From Phascolarctobacterium faecium DSM 14760 (GTDB lineage: Bacteria > Bacillota > Negativicutes > Acidaminococcales > Acidaminococcaceae), in assembly GCF_003269275.1 (NCBI RefSeq), contig NZ_QLTS01000008.1:46598-110597 (forward strand): DNA of 64,000 nucleotides, in the 5' to 3' direction. Both the position numbers and the translations under genes were made by a program. Positions within the stretch are counted from its first letter, which is position 1; each line of letters starts with the position of its first letter. Shown here one piece after another: positions 17,805 to 26,822 of the stretch. The notes under the pieces are model-generated. The model was not told the origin of the DNA, made no database searches, and saw only the letters and a list, made by a program, of their open reading frames with translations.

Positions 17805-20765
17805 TTAGTTATCTGCAACAAGTAATTTTTCATAGTTTTCCAGCTGCATAGGACGGTAAAAATAAAATCCCTGCGAATATTTACAGCCAATTTCCTGTAG
17901 TGTTATGGATTGTGCCTGTGTTTCAACACCTTCACAGATTACCTGCATACCAAGCTCTCCGGCCATATGGATTACGTTGCCGACAACTATTTTTTCACGC
18001 ATACCTGCAACTCCGTGGCTTACAAAGCTGCGGTCTAGTTTTAAAACATCTGCAGTCAGTTGCTGTAATTGACCTAAAGATGAATAACCGGAGCCGAAAT
18101 CGTCAATGGCTATTTTGAATTGCATTTCTTTAAGTATCTGAAAAACCTCTGCAATAGTCGTTGATTCTTCCAATAGGACACTTTCGGTTATTTCCAATTC
18201 TAAAAGATGGTGCGGAACATTCCAACGGTCAGCGATTTCACAGATTCGTGCAGGGAAATCACTTTGTTGAAAATGTAGTCTTGAAAAATTGCAGGAAACA
18301 GGGAAAAGCGGATAGCCTTTTTCTGACCAAGTGCGCATTGTTTTACAAACTTCTTCAAACAGCCACAAGTCAACTTTTTTAACCATACCGTTTTTCTCAA
18401 AGATAGGGATAAATACGCCTGGCATCAGAAAACCTTTGTCAGGATGGTTCCAGCGAATTAAAGCTTCGCTTCCTATAATGGAGCCATCTTTCATAGAAAC
18501 CTTGGGCTGATAATAGACTACAAATTCATTTTCCTGCAGAGCCTGATCTAAGCGGCTTTCCAACTGTTGTGCTAAAAGTGCCTGAGCACGCATTTTTTCA
18601 TCATATAAAACAATAAAACTGCCTGGAGTATCTTTTGCGTAGCGTCTTGAATAATTGGCTAAATCAAGTTTTTGATGAAGGTCAATAGTAGCATTTTTTT
18701 CAATCAGACAAACACCAAATACGAAATCAATTTTATAAGGAATATCGGTTTTCGCTTTACGCCAGCAATTCAGCTTTTTAACAAAGTTTTGCATGCGTTT
18801 GTCTAAGTGTTCCCAGCAATTATACTTTAGCAGGAGAGCAAAATGGTCGGAGGATATCCTTCCGCAGAATTCATCATCTTCCAGGATTTCCTGTAATATT
18901 TTACCGCTGGCTTGCAGTACCTGATCACCCGTAGCAAAACCAAAGTTATCGTTGATAAATTTAAACTGACAAATATCACTGTAGAGTAAAACAAATGACT
19001 GCTGTTTTTTGGGGGGATTATTTTCTTCCTTCTTTTTCCAGAAACCATTATAAAGTACAACAAAAGACTGTTGTTTGGAGGGAGTGTTATTTTCTTCCCA
19101 TTTCTGATAGAATCCGTTCATATTATAAAGACCGGTCAGTTCATCCTTATACAGCAGATCCTGAATACGGCGGTTACTGCGTAAAGCGTTTCTTAAATTA
19201 CTGCCTATCAGCAGAATTATTATGCTCAGGACCAGTATCACAATACAGCCTACCTGCCAAAGATGCTGCTCAATAAATTCCAGCATACTGACTTCTTTGG
19301 TATTGGCAGAATGCGTTACAAGATAGGCGTCTACCTGCTCTGTAGGAAGATATTGGATACACTTATTAATGATCGAAAACAACTTCGGATCGCCCGACGC
19401 AGATAATCCTACACACATTTCATTGATTGGCTGAGCTAAGGTTATAGTGCGCATACCCTGGTAAGCTGATCTGCTTAGATAAGCGCCGGCAACATGAGTG
19501 TTTGTACAGGCAGCATCAGCTTTATTGTGCAAAACTGCGTTAAGACAGTCTTCGATAGAAGGATAGTATTTGAAGGTATAATATGGATTTGCTGCCTTGA
19601 TAGCTTCAGAAAGCTGATACCCTTGAGGCAAAGCAATTACTTCCAATTTATCTGAATCGTATCTGGTGATCATTGAGGTAGGTGCACGTAGATAATAAAG
19701 TGTGGAATTGATATTGTTTCTACCGTCCCAAAGGTAATCACCGTCAGATAAAGCCAAAGCAGATATTTTCCCCTGCTGTAAAAGTTGCAGAGCTTCAGTT
19801 TGATTATGTGCTTCAAATTCAAAACGCAGACCGCTGTTTTTGGCAATAAATTCAAAAATATCTGCAGTTACGCCAGTAATTTGCCCGCTTTTTTTACTCT
19901 GGTATGTTAAAGGCGCAAAAGAAGGGTCATAAGATACTAATATCGGTGCAGCCTGTTTTATATATTGGAGTTCTTCTTTAGTAAAAACAGGCTTTTGGTT
20001 AACGCTTGGGGCAAGATACTTATCATACAAATCCCGGCTGTAACCAGGATTAGCCAATAGAATATTATTCATGGCCTTGTTGATTTCAGACAGTAACTCG
20101 GGATTTGTCTTGGTTACGGCAAAATATAAAGGACTGGGAGAAAACTGGGCTACACTGCGGAAAGTACTGTTTTTTCCAAGGTGGGTAATGGCAACACCGT
20201 CCAGTGTACCATTATCAAGTGCCTCTAAAAGTACACTTGTTTCGTCATAATCAATAATATTTAAAACAAGATTATGCTCACGGCAAAAACTTTTAAACCT
20301 TTCGCCGTCTACTCCGCCGCGGATAATGCCGACATTCATGCCCTGGAAAGCTTTAAAATCTTCATAATCATAGCGTGGATCATTCATACGAACGTTTAGG
20401 GTAGTATAAATACTGCACATTGGTTGGCCGGAAAAGAAAATTTCCTCTGCCCGCTGTTCTGAATGATAAACTGCCGGCAGCAGATCGATTTCACCTTTAA
20501 CCAGCATATCATATGCAGCATTCCAGCTTGCAATATCAACCATTTCGAAAGGAAGTCCTGATTGTTTGGAAATTTTTTGTAGATATTCAATATTATATCC
20601 GCTATATTCTCCGCTTTGACTTTTGGACATATAGTCGCCGTCCTCATAATAGCCTACTTTAATAGGACTTGCATCTGCGGCTGCGGATAGTGGTGGCAGC
20701 ACCAGAACAAACAATAACATGACTGTAAAAAATAAAGCTATTGTTTGTTTGATCTTGGTATTCAT
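17805..20765 (-). CDS. Periplasmic solute-sensing GGDEF/EAL protein, probable c-di-GMP phosphodiesterase
   Basis: 986 residues. A signal peptide (1-30, ending AAADA) is followed by two tandem family-3 solute-binding domains (about 34-265 and 280-500), one membrane helix (about 515-537), a GGDEF domain (550-720) and an EAL domain (730-975). The GGDEF signature is replaced by SSDHF, so cyclase activity is unlikely. The EAL domain keeps its catalytic residues: EALIRW, NFS, ELEITES, IDDFGSGYSSL, LKLDRSF, CEGVET and the Gln in SQGFYFYRP. The expected role is degrading c-di-GMP in response to a periplasmic ligand such as an amino acid. A 23-residue segment (about 553-575) is tandemly duplicated in the GGDEF domain. 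RBS GAGG at seven bases. Confidence 0.88.
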   Translation of the reverse strand: MNTKIKQTIALFFTVMLLFVLVLPPLSAAADASPIKVGYYEDGDYMSKSQSGEYSGYNIEYLQKISKQSGLPFEMVDIASWNAAYDMLVKGEIDLLPAVYHSEQRAEEIFFSGQPMCSIYTTLNVRMNDPRYDYEDFKAFQGMNVGIIRGGVDGERFKSFCREHNLVLNIIDYDETSVLLEALDNGTLDGVAITHLGKNSTFRSVAQFSPSPLYFAVTKTNPELLSEINKAMNNILLANPGYSRDLYDKYLAPSVNQKPVFTKEELQYIKQAAPILVSYDPSFAPLTYQSKKSGQITGVTADIFEFIAKNSGLRFEFEAHNQTEALQLLQQGKISALALSDGDYLWDGRNNINSTLYYLRAPTSMITRYDSDKLEVIALPQGYQLSEAIKAANPYYTFKYYPSIEDCLNAVLHNKADAACTNTHVAGAYLSRSAYQGMRTITLAQPINEMCVGLSASGDPKLFSIINKCIQYLPTEQVDAYLVTHSANTKEVSMLEFIEQHLWQVGCIVILVLSIIILLIGSNLRNALRSNRRIQDLLYKDELTGLYNMNGFYQKWEENNTPSKQQSFVVLYNGFWKKKEENNPPKKQQSFVLLYSDICQFKFINDNFGFATGDQVLQASGKILQEILEDDEFCGRISSDHFALLLKYNCWEHLDKRMQNFVKKLNCWRKAKTDIPYKIDFVFGVCLIEKNATIDLHQKLDLANYSRRYAKDTPGSFIVLYDEKMRAQALLAQQLESRLDQALQENEFVVYYQPKVSMKDGSIIGSEALIRWNHPDKGFLMPGVFIPIFEKNGMVKKVDLWLFEEVCKTMRTWSEKGYPLFPVSCNFSRLHFQQSDFPARICEIADRWNVPHHLLELEITESVLLEESTTIAEVFQILKEMQFKIAIDDFGSGYSSLGQLQQLTADVLKLDRSFVSHGVAGMREKIVVGNVIHMAGELGMQVICEGVETQAQSITLQEIGCKYSQGFYFYRPMQLENYEKLLVADN

Positions 20766-21224
20766 ATATATACCTCGTCCATAATTACCTAATTTTTACT
20801 GCAATAAGATTAAAATAATTTGTTATAATATAAATATTGTATCATTAATAATAGAAATTTTCTATATTTTGTTATGGTTTTATAGTATAAAAATATATTA
20901 GTTTTTTTATAGTGGTTTGTTAGCTTTTAGTAAGTTATTATAGAAATTGACAAACGATTTGGAACGGGTAATAGAAGCTTGCAGCATAAATCAGAAAAGT
21001 CTGCAGTTAAAATAAATAGAATCAGCACATAATCTCTGATAGTCTTTTGATTAAAATATAAATTCTAATAAATGTATAATAAAATACATATAATTTAATT
21101 ATTTTTAATATTATTATTCGAAATAATTGCTTTTTTGAATCATTAGTAGGATAATAGATTAAAATAGAAACTAAAATTTATAATAGGTATTATTATGACT
21201 GGAAGAGTGGGGAGATGGACAGGG
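20766..21224. other. AT-rich intergenic region, no gene seen
   Basis: About 460 bases between the divergent EAL gene and the secretion transporter gene. It is very AT-rich with many possible -10-like sequences, none paired with a convincing -35. No structured RNA or repeat was recognised. It should hold the promoters of both flanking genes. Confidence 0.5.
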
Positions 21225-22863
21225 GTGAAAAAAGAAGTTGTAATTATGCTTTATGTCTTGTCTCAGACTATCGGATGTTATGCTGCTAACCAGCTTCCAA
21301 GCAGTGACGTCCAGCAGAATGGGATGTCTGATAATATGCTTAATAATCAGCGTGTCGTTGTACATAAAGATGATATTTCGGAACATGCGGAAAAATCGCA
21401 GTCGATGGTGTATGTTAAAAGATTCCAACTTGATGTTAGTGGAATAGATGAGTGTTTGCCCCCCCAAGGCACTTTTGGGAAAATACAGTGGACGTAATTT
21501 GGCTGTTAACGATTTGCAGCAGTTGACGAAAGCTTTATCTGTCTATTACAGAAAACAGGGATATCCTGTGGCAACTGCATTTTTACCTCGGCAGGATATT
21601 GTGGCTGGTATTGTAACAATTAAGGTTTTTTCTGGGGTATTGGATAAGTTAAGAGTGAAAAATTCTACAAGTCTTGAAGATCGTTTTGTGGAAGGGTTTT
21701 TAAAAAATTTATATGCTGGTATGCAGTTACGCAGTGATATTTTAGAAATGACGCTGAATAATCTGAATGCATTGCCCGGTGTGCAGGCCAAAGGTATTTT
21801 AGAGCCTGGTGATAAGATTGGCAGCAGCAGTTTAACAATTGTTTTAGGGGCATCGCCAATTGTGGAAGGCGCTGTTTATACTGACAATTATGGCGGTAAA
21901 TATTCGGGACGTTACCGTTACGGAATGCAGGTCATTGTTAATGAGCCGCTGCGCAGCGGGGACAGGCTTGTTATTGGCGGGATGCTTAGTAATGAGAAGA
22001 TGAAAAATTATAATTTAGGCTATGAAACAGCGGTTAATAGAACGGGAGGTCGTTTAGGTATCAGCTGCGCGGAGTCGGATTATACTTTAGGGGATTATTT
22101 TACGCAGGCAGGTGCTGTAGGAACGGCTAAAACGGTGAGCCTATATGGTTCGCAGCCTTTAAGCGGCAGGAAATCCGGAAATTTACGGTTGATTTACGGC
22201 TATGAGCATAACCGTTTGAATGATGAACTGCGTGTTTTTGATTATACGGCACGTAAAAGCAGTGATGTGTTTCATCTTGGACTGACTGGAAGTCTGCAAA
22301 GTGCTGTTAGTTATAGTGGTTACAGTGCTGTCTTACGTGCCGGTAATTTAAAGCTGCGCAGCGGGGAAGCTCAGGCTGCTGATGAATTCAGCAGGACGGA
22401 AGGCGGCTTTAGCCGCTTTAATTTTGATGTTAATCATGTCAGTAAATTAAGCAAAGTGACACAGTTCTATATTTTTGCACATGGACAGCTAGCAAACCGC
22501 AATCTAGACAGCAGTGAACAGTTTTATCTGGGGGGTGCTGATGCGGTGCGAGCCTATCCGCAGGGTGAAGCAGGCGGTGACAGCGGTTATCAGGCAACGG
22601 CAGAATTAAGGTATCAAACTCCGGTCAAAGGTATGAGTATGACGTTGTTTGCTGATGTAGGTGAGGTTTTGGCACGAAAGGACGGAGATACCTCCGATCC
22701 GCATCGCAGGCTGGCAGGTTGGGGTATTGGCGCAGTTTATAGCTTGGATCGCAGCTTGTACGCAAGACTGGATTATGCACGCAAGATAAAGGGTGAATCT
22801 TATCGCAGTGAGGCGGAAGATAAAAACGGCAGGTTATGGTTCAGGTTATACAAATTGTTTTAA
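21225..22863 (+). pseudogene. Two-partner secretion outer-membrane transporter (TpsB, ShlB/FhaC family), frameshifted in a C7 tract
   Basis: TpsB barrels in the outer membrane export a large TpsA partner. The first frame (GTG 21225, RBS GGGGAG) gives a signal peptide and the start of the POTRA domain, VYVKRFQLDVSGIDE. In a run of seven C (21459-21465) the frame breaks and stops at 21497. The next frame (open from 21448) continues exactly in register with homologues: ALLGKYSGRNLAVNDLQQLTKALSVYYRKQGYP, then POTRA-2 and a 16-strand barrel with LYGSQPLSG, FYLGGADAVRAYPQGEAGGD (VRGY-like) and a terminal Phe. Six C would restore one protein of about 545 residues. This may be phase variation, a recent mutation or a sequencing error. 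The partner tpsA follows after 31 bases. Confidence 0.8.
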
Positions 22864-22894
22864 GAATATCGTGAGCGGAAAAGAGCGGATTAAG

Positions 22895-25771
22895 ATGAAA
22901 AACAGGCAGAGACTAGGGAAAACAACGGTCGCTATAGTAGTTAGCACTTTGGCTTTTTCTAATTGCGCATGGGGATTGCCACAGGGTGGGACGGTAGTTA
23001 CTGGTAACGGCAGTTATACGTCCAGCGGTAATCAGATGGATATTACCGGTACAGGCAACGTGTCGGTAAAGTGGGATAGTTTTAATGTTGCTGCTGGAGA
23101 AACGGTAAATTTTAAGAATATGAACGCTATTTTGAATTATGTTACCGGCAGACAGGGCAGTGAGATTTTTGGCGCTTTGAATGGACAAGGGGTACATGTT
23201 TTTTTGATCAATCCCAATGGGATTTTGTTTGGTAAAACGGCACAGGTAAATGTTGGTTCGCTGACGGCTTCTACTAAGAGCTTATCTGATGTCGATACAG
23301 CTTTACAAAATTTTAAAAACAGCGCTGGTATCAGTGATTTTGGGATAGCGGGAACTGCTGAGCTTGTCAATATGGGTAAACTGGAAGCAGACACACTGCG
23401 TTTTGAGGGCAGCCGTATCGTTTTAGATACTGATAATATAAAATTGGGCGGAGATGATTTTGACGGCAGCAATGCTGTTATTAACGGAGATTTTGCCAAT
23501 GGTAACGTTGTGTTGGGGTATACCGCTCATGATGCTAACGGTTATGCAGGTAAGGATAAAAATTTTGATATCAATGGCGGAGCTCAGAGTGTAAAAGGTT
23601 ATATGTGGGTGACAAATGCTGAGCAGCTGCAGGACATTAATACTAATCTAAGCGGCAATTATGCTTTAAAAAATGATATTGATGCTAGCAGCATTAATAG
23701 TTTTATACCCATCAGCGCTGACAGTACGTTTAAAGGAACCTTTGACGGTCTGGAGAATGAGATAAAAAATGTAATTGTAAATGGTGGAAATGGAAGCTAC
23801 AAAGGGTTGTTCGGACAAACTGCAAGTGGCAGTGTAATCAGAAATCTTACTTTATCCAATTGTAATATTAGTGGATACCAGGCTGTTGGAGCAGTTGTAG
23901 GTCAGAATAACGGGTTAATTGAAAATGTTGCAGTAAGTGGTATTGTTTCAGGAACAAGTAAATATACCGGAGGTATTGTTGGCATTAATGCAGGAATAAT
24001 AAAGAATGCTGAAGTTGATATAACAGTAAATAATACTAGCGGCGGTTATTCCGGCGGCATTACAGGGTATAATTATAAGGGTCTTGGGGAGATTGATGGT
24101 ATAGTTGGCAAGATAAAAGTTATTAATAGTACGGGTGGTTATACAGGGGGCATAGTTGGCTATAATGCTGGAAGTGTTAAAAATGTAGATGCAGAAATTG
24201 ATTTGACTGGCGGCGGTGTTGGGATAGGTGGTATTGCTGGACAAAATACTTCTACAGGTACTATTGATGGAATTTTACTAAAAGGAAAAATTGATGCTGG
24301 AAATAATAGTGCTGTAGGTGGTATTGCCGGAGCTAATACAGGTATTATAAATAGTGTCCATAACTATGCTTCTGTTAGTGGCAATAGTACTGTTGGAGGA
24401 ATTGTTGGACAGAATAATGGGAATATCTCTGACGGTATCAATGATGGAAGTATTAAGGGAAATGAACTTGTCGGCGGGATTTGTGGACAAAATAAAGTAA
24501 ATGGTTATGTATATAATATTGAAAATAGAGGTTTTGTAGGCGGAGCTCGTGAAGTAGGCGGAGCTATTGGTGAAAATAACGGAACTGTGAGCAAAGCGCT
24601 TAATAAAGGAAGTGTTTTTGTAACCGATGGTGTGAGTGTTGGTTCAAGCTATTATATTGGTGGTGTACTAGGTTATAATGATGCTGAAGGTTCCAACTAT
24701 GTCAGTGAATTAAAAAATGAAGGTACAGTAAAAGGTTATAGTTATGTCGGCGGTGTTATTGGCTGTAATGCTTCTGGACAAATAATTGTCGATGCCATCA
24801 ACAATGGTAACATTAGCGGATTAGATAGTGTTGGGGGAATTTTAGGATATTATTATTGTGATGATGATATGCTTTTAGAGAATACCAATAATTCAGGGAC
24901 AATAACAGGAAGAACAGCAGTAGGCGGTATTGTTGGTATGGGGGGCGGCGTGTCTATGTCAGGACCTCCCAGTGCCGGTATTGGATGTGTATCTGTCAGT
25001 AGGGCTGAAAACAGTGGTGCTGTTAGCGGTAGCGGTAATAGTGTTGGTGGGATTATAGGAGTAGGTACATCTTCTAAAAGCATTGATAATGTGTTAAATA
25101 CAGGTACAGTCCAAGGCAGGGACCAGGTAGGCGGAATTATTGGTAATTCTGTTGAAGGGATAGTAGAGAATGCACTGAATTTAGGGCAGGTCATTGCTAC
25201 AGACGGTAATGCACAGTATTGTGGTGGGATAGTAGGATGGGGACCAGGTGCAATTGTTTCTGATAAGGCTGTTTATGCGACGACCGATAAAGATGGCAAT
25301 ACTTACGATATTTCTAAGTATAACGACAAAGGTGTTGGCAAGGCTTATGCAGATATCTTTCCGGCACCGCCACTACCGCCTGATCCACCAGAACTGTCTG
25401 AAGATGAGCATGATATTACTAAACTGCCTGAATTTGAGGATAATTATCATAGTAGCAGCTCTGCTGTAACTTCTGAGCTGCATACCCCTGTAATAATAAA
25501 TCCAAGTGGTGAAAACACGAATATTGGTGTCGGAACAATTGAAATACATAACAGTGATGACAGCCTGAATGCAAGTGGTTCTGGCAGCAGTTTTAGTGCT
25601 GGTTTCGAGAATATTTTAGATGGTGCCGGTCAGGAAGAACAAGCTGACAGCAATTCTCGCAGTTCCGATACAGGCGATGTGCAAGGTAGTCAGATGGATA
25701 ATCTGGCTGGTGGTAACGATACTGATTTGAGTATGTCTTCTGATAGTGATACCGAAGATCAGGACGAATAG
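22895..25771 (+). CDS. Two-partner secretion exoprotein (TpsA) with haemagglutination-activity domain and GLUG repeats
   Basis: 958-residue exported protein. The signal peptide (1-27, ending NCAWG) precedes a haemagglutinin N-terminal TPS domain (about 28-200) with the hallmark NPNGILFGKTAQVNVGSLTAS. A long repeat region (about 270-850) follows, with about 15 copies of a GGIVGxNxG (GLUG-type) unit expected to extend a right-handed beta helix. Next is a proline patch (PAPPLPPDPPE) and an acidic Ser/Asp tail. It lacks the very long filament of classical FhaB. The cognate transporter is just upstream but frameshifted, so secretion may be off in this genome copy. Likely a surface adhesin or glycan-contact protein. 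The frame is open from 22793; the ATG at 22895 starts the signal peptide. Confidence 0.88.
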   Translation: MKNRQRLGKTTVAIVVSTLAFSNCAWGLPQGGTVVTGNGSYTSSGNQMDITGTGNVSVKWDSFNVAAGETVNFKNMNAILNYVTGRQGSEIFGALNGQGVHVFLINPNGILFGKTAQVNVGSLTASTKSLSDVDTALQNFKNSAGISDFGIAGTAELVNMGKLEADTLRFEGSRIVLDTDNIKLGGDDFDGSNAVINGDFANGNVVLGYTAHDANGYAGKDKNFDINGGAQSVKGYMWVTNAEQLQDINTNLSGNYALKNDIDASSINSFIPISADSTFKGTFDGLENEIKNVIVNGGNGSYKGLFGQTASGSVIRNLTLSNCNISGYQAVGAVVGQNNGLIENVAVSGIVSGTSKYTGGIVGINAGIIKNAEVDITVNNTSGGYSGGITGYNYKGLGEIDGIVGKIKVINSTGGYTGGIVGYNAGSVKNVDAEIDLTGGGVGIGGIAGQNTSTGTIDGILLKGKIDAGNNSAVGGIAGANTGIINSVHNYASVSGNSTVGGIVGQNNGNISDGINDGSIKGNELVGGICGQNKVNGYVYNIENRGFVGGAREVGGAIGENNGTVSKALNKGSVFVTDGVSVGSSYYIGGVLGYNDAEGSNYVSELKNEGTVKGYSYVGGVIGCNASGQIIVDAINNGNISGLDSVGGILGYYYCDDDMLLENTNNSGTITGRTAVGGIVGMGGGVSMSGPPSAGIGCVSVSRAENSGAVSGSGNSVGGIIGVGTSSKSIDNVLNTGTVQGRDQVGGIIGNSVEGIVENALNLGQVIATDGNAQYCGGIVGWGPGAIVSDKAVYATTDKDGNTYDISKYNDKGVGKAYADIFPAPPLPPDPPELSEDEHDITKLPEFEDNYHSSSSAVTSELHTPVIINPSGENTNIGVGTIEIHNSDDSLNASGSGSSFSAGFENILDGAGQEEQADSNSRSSDTGDVQGSQMDNLAGGNDTDLSMSSDSDTEDQDE

Positions 25772-25787
25772 AATAACGAAGAAAAGT

Positions 25788-25827
25788 AATTAAAAACTCA
25801 CATCTTCCGGGGTGTGAGTTTTTAATT
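25788..25827 (+). terminator. Terminator after tpsA
   Basis: A 15-bp perfect stem AATTAAAAACTCACA with a 10-base loop and its complement. Confidence 0.9.
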
Positions 25828-26173
25828 ACTCGTAATTCGCATATTGCTTTTCTGAAAACCACTTATTTGTACGGTGAGTACTAATAAGTAGAACTATAGC
25901 TATAACAAGCCGTAATTTTATATAAAATATATAATTATTTCATATAAATAGCAAAATATTTGAAATATAAAAAATAATAAAATTCATTAATTTTAAGTGC
26001 ATTTACATATTTAAAGACATATAATTTCTTTGCATGTATAATTTTATTTTGTATAAATGAGTAATATAGTGCACGTATGTGCTGTATTTTATACAGCAAA
26101 TGCATTTTTTTTGTAAGATAATAAGTATAAAACCAATATCTATAAAAGTTTAATTGTTAAGGTGAAAAAAGTC
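25828..26173. promoter_or_regulatory. Intergenic region with inverted repeat before the XRE genes
   Basis: At 26080-26098 TGCTGTAT-TTT-ATACAGCA forms a perfect 8-bp inverted repeat, preceded by GCAC-GTAT-GTGC at 26071-26082. Both lie 75-100 bases before the first XRE gene and are plausible operators for it (inferred). The rest is AT-rich with nothing recognised. Confidence 0.5.
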
Positions 26174-26416
26174 ATGTTTGCTGAGAAATATAGAAGTATA
26201 GGCTTAAATATTTTATATTACAGAAGACTGAAAGGTTTAAGTCAGGAAGCATTGTCTATTAAAGCCGGTTTGACCCGTTCCTATATATCAAAAATAGAAC
26301 GTGGTGCTGCCAGATGCGGTTTGGAAGTATTTTTTCTTATTGCACAGGCACTTGAGGTAGATCCGGCTGAACTTATCAGCGATCTGCCGCCAGGAACAGA
26401 ATCGGCGCAAAAATAA
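26174..26416 (+). CDS. Small XRE-family helix-turn-helix regulator
   Basis: 80-residue protein that is almost only a Cro/CI-type helix-turn-helix: IGLNILYYRRLKGLSQEALSIKAGLTRSYISKIERG (about 9-44) and the closing helix LIAQALEVDPAELI. No ligand or protease domain. A GTG at 26162 is in frame, but the ATG at 26174 sits 10 bases after AAGGTG. A second XRE gene follows 36 bases later on the same strand, suggesting a small regulatory operon. The target is unknown; autoregulation through the inverted repeat at 26080-26098 is a guess. Confidence 0.8.
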   Translation: MFAEKYRSIGLNILYYRRLKGLSQEALSIKAGLTRSYISKIERGAARCGLEVFFLIAQALEVDPAELISDLPPGTESAQK

Positions 26417-26452
26417 ATTTATTTAGTAACAGGTGATGAAGGAGGTATCTTT

Positions 26453-26767
26453 ATGAATCCCGATTATAAGGAAATTGGTAAGAATATCAGGTTAATGCGT
26501 ATCAGACACGGTATCAGTCAAAGTGAACTTGCTCAGCGTTTAGATGTTTCGCAGACGCATATGAGCAACCTTGAGCACGGCCGCGTCAGTGTCAGTCTGA
26601 GGGTATTGCTACGTTTGGCGCATTTCTTTAAGTGCAGTGTAGATACGCTGCTTGGCAGTGTTTTACAGGGACATGTTGTACCGGAAGTAAATAATGACGG
26701 TTACGATATTGAGGATCTGGCTTTGTTGTTGAAGGTTTTGAAACAAAAAAGAGTAGAAGTGATGTAA
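26453..26767 (+). CDS. Second XRE-family helix-turn-helix regulator
   Basis: 104 residues. The DNA-binding domain is IGKNIRLMRIRHGISQSELAQRLDVSQTHMSNLEHGRVSVSL (about 6-47), then RLAHFFKCSVDTLLGSVL. The last 35 residues (YDIEDLALLLKVLKQKR) are helical and could mediate dimerisation. A strong GGAGG precedes the ATG. It differs from its neighbour enough that the pair may recognise different sites or form heterodimers. Target unknown. Confidence 0.8.
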   Translation: MNPDYKEIGKNIRLMRIRHGISQSELAQRLDVSQTHMSNLEHGRVSVSLRVLLRLAHFFKCSVDTLLGSVLQGHVVPEVNNDGYDIEDLALLLKVLKQKRVEVM

Positions 26768-26777
26768 ACAAAATACG

Positions 26778-26812
26778 AAAGGCTGCCGCAGTTTTTAATT
26801 GCGGCAGCCTTT
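26778..26812. terminator. Bidirectional terminator between the XRE and hybrid-kinase genes
   Basis: A 13-bp perfect stem AAAGGCTGCCGCA with a 9-base AT loop, flanked by A and T runs. Confidence 0.9.
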
Positions 26813-26822
26813 TTTATGATAA

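Noticed and set aside
23850..25250. Repetitive stretch in tpsA as a possible CRISPR-like or DNA-level tandem repeat
   Set aside because: The repetition is at protein level (GLUG units) with diverged codons; there are no identical repeats or regular spacers.
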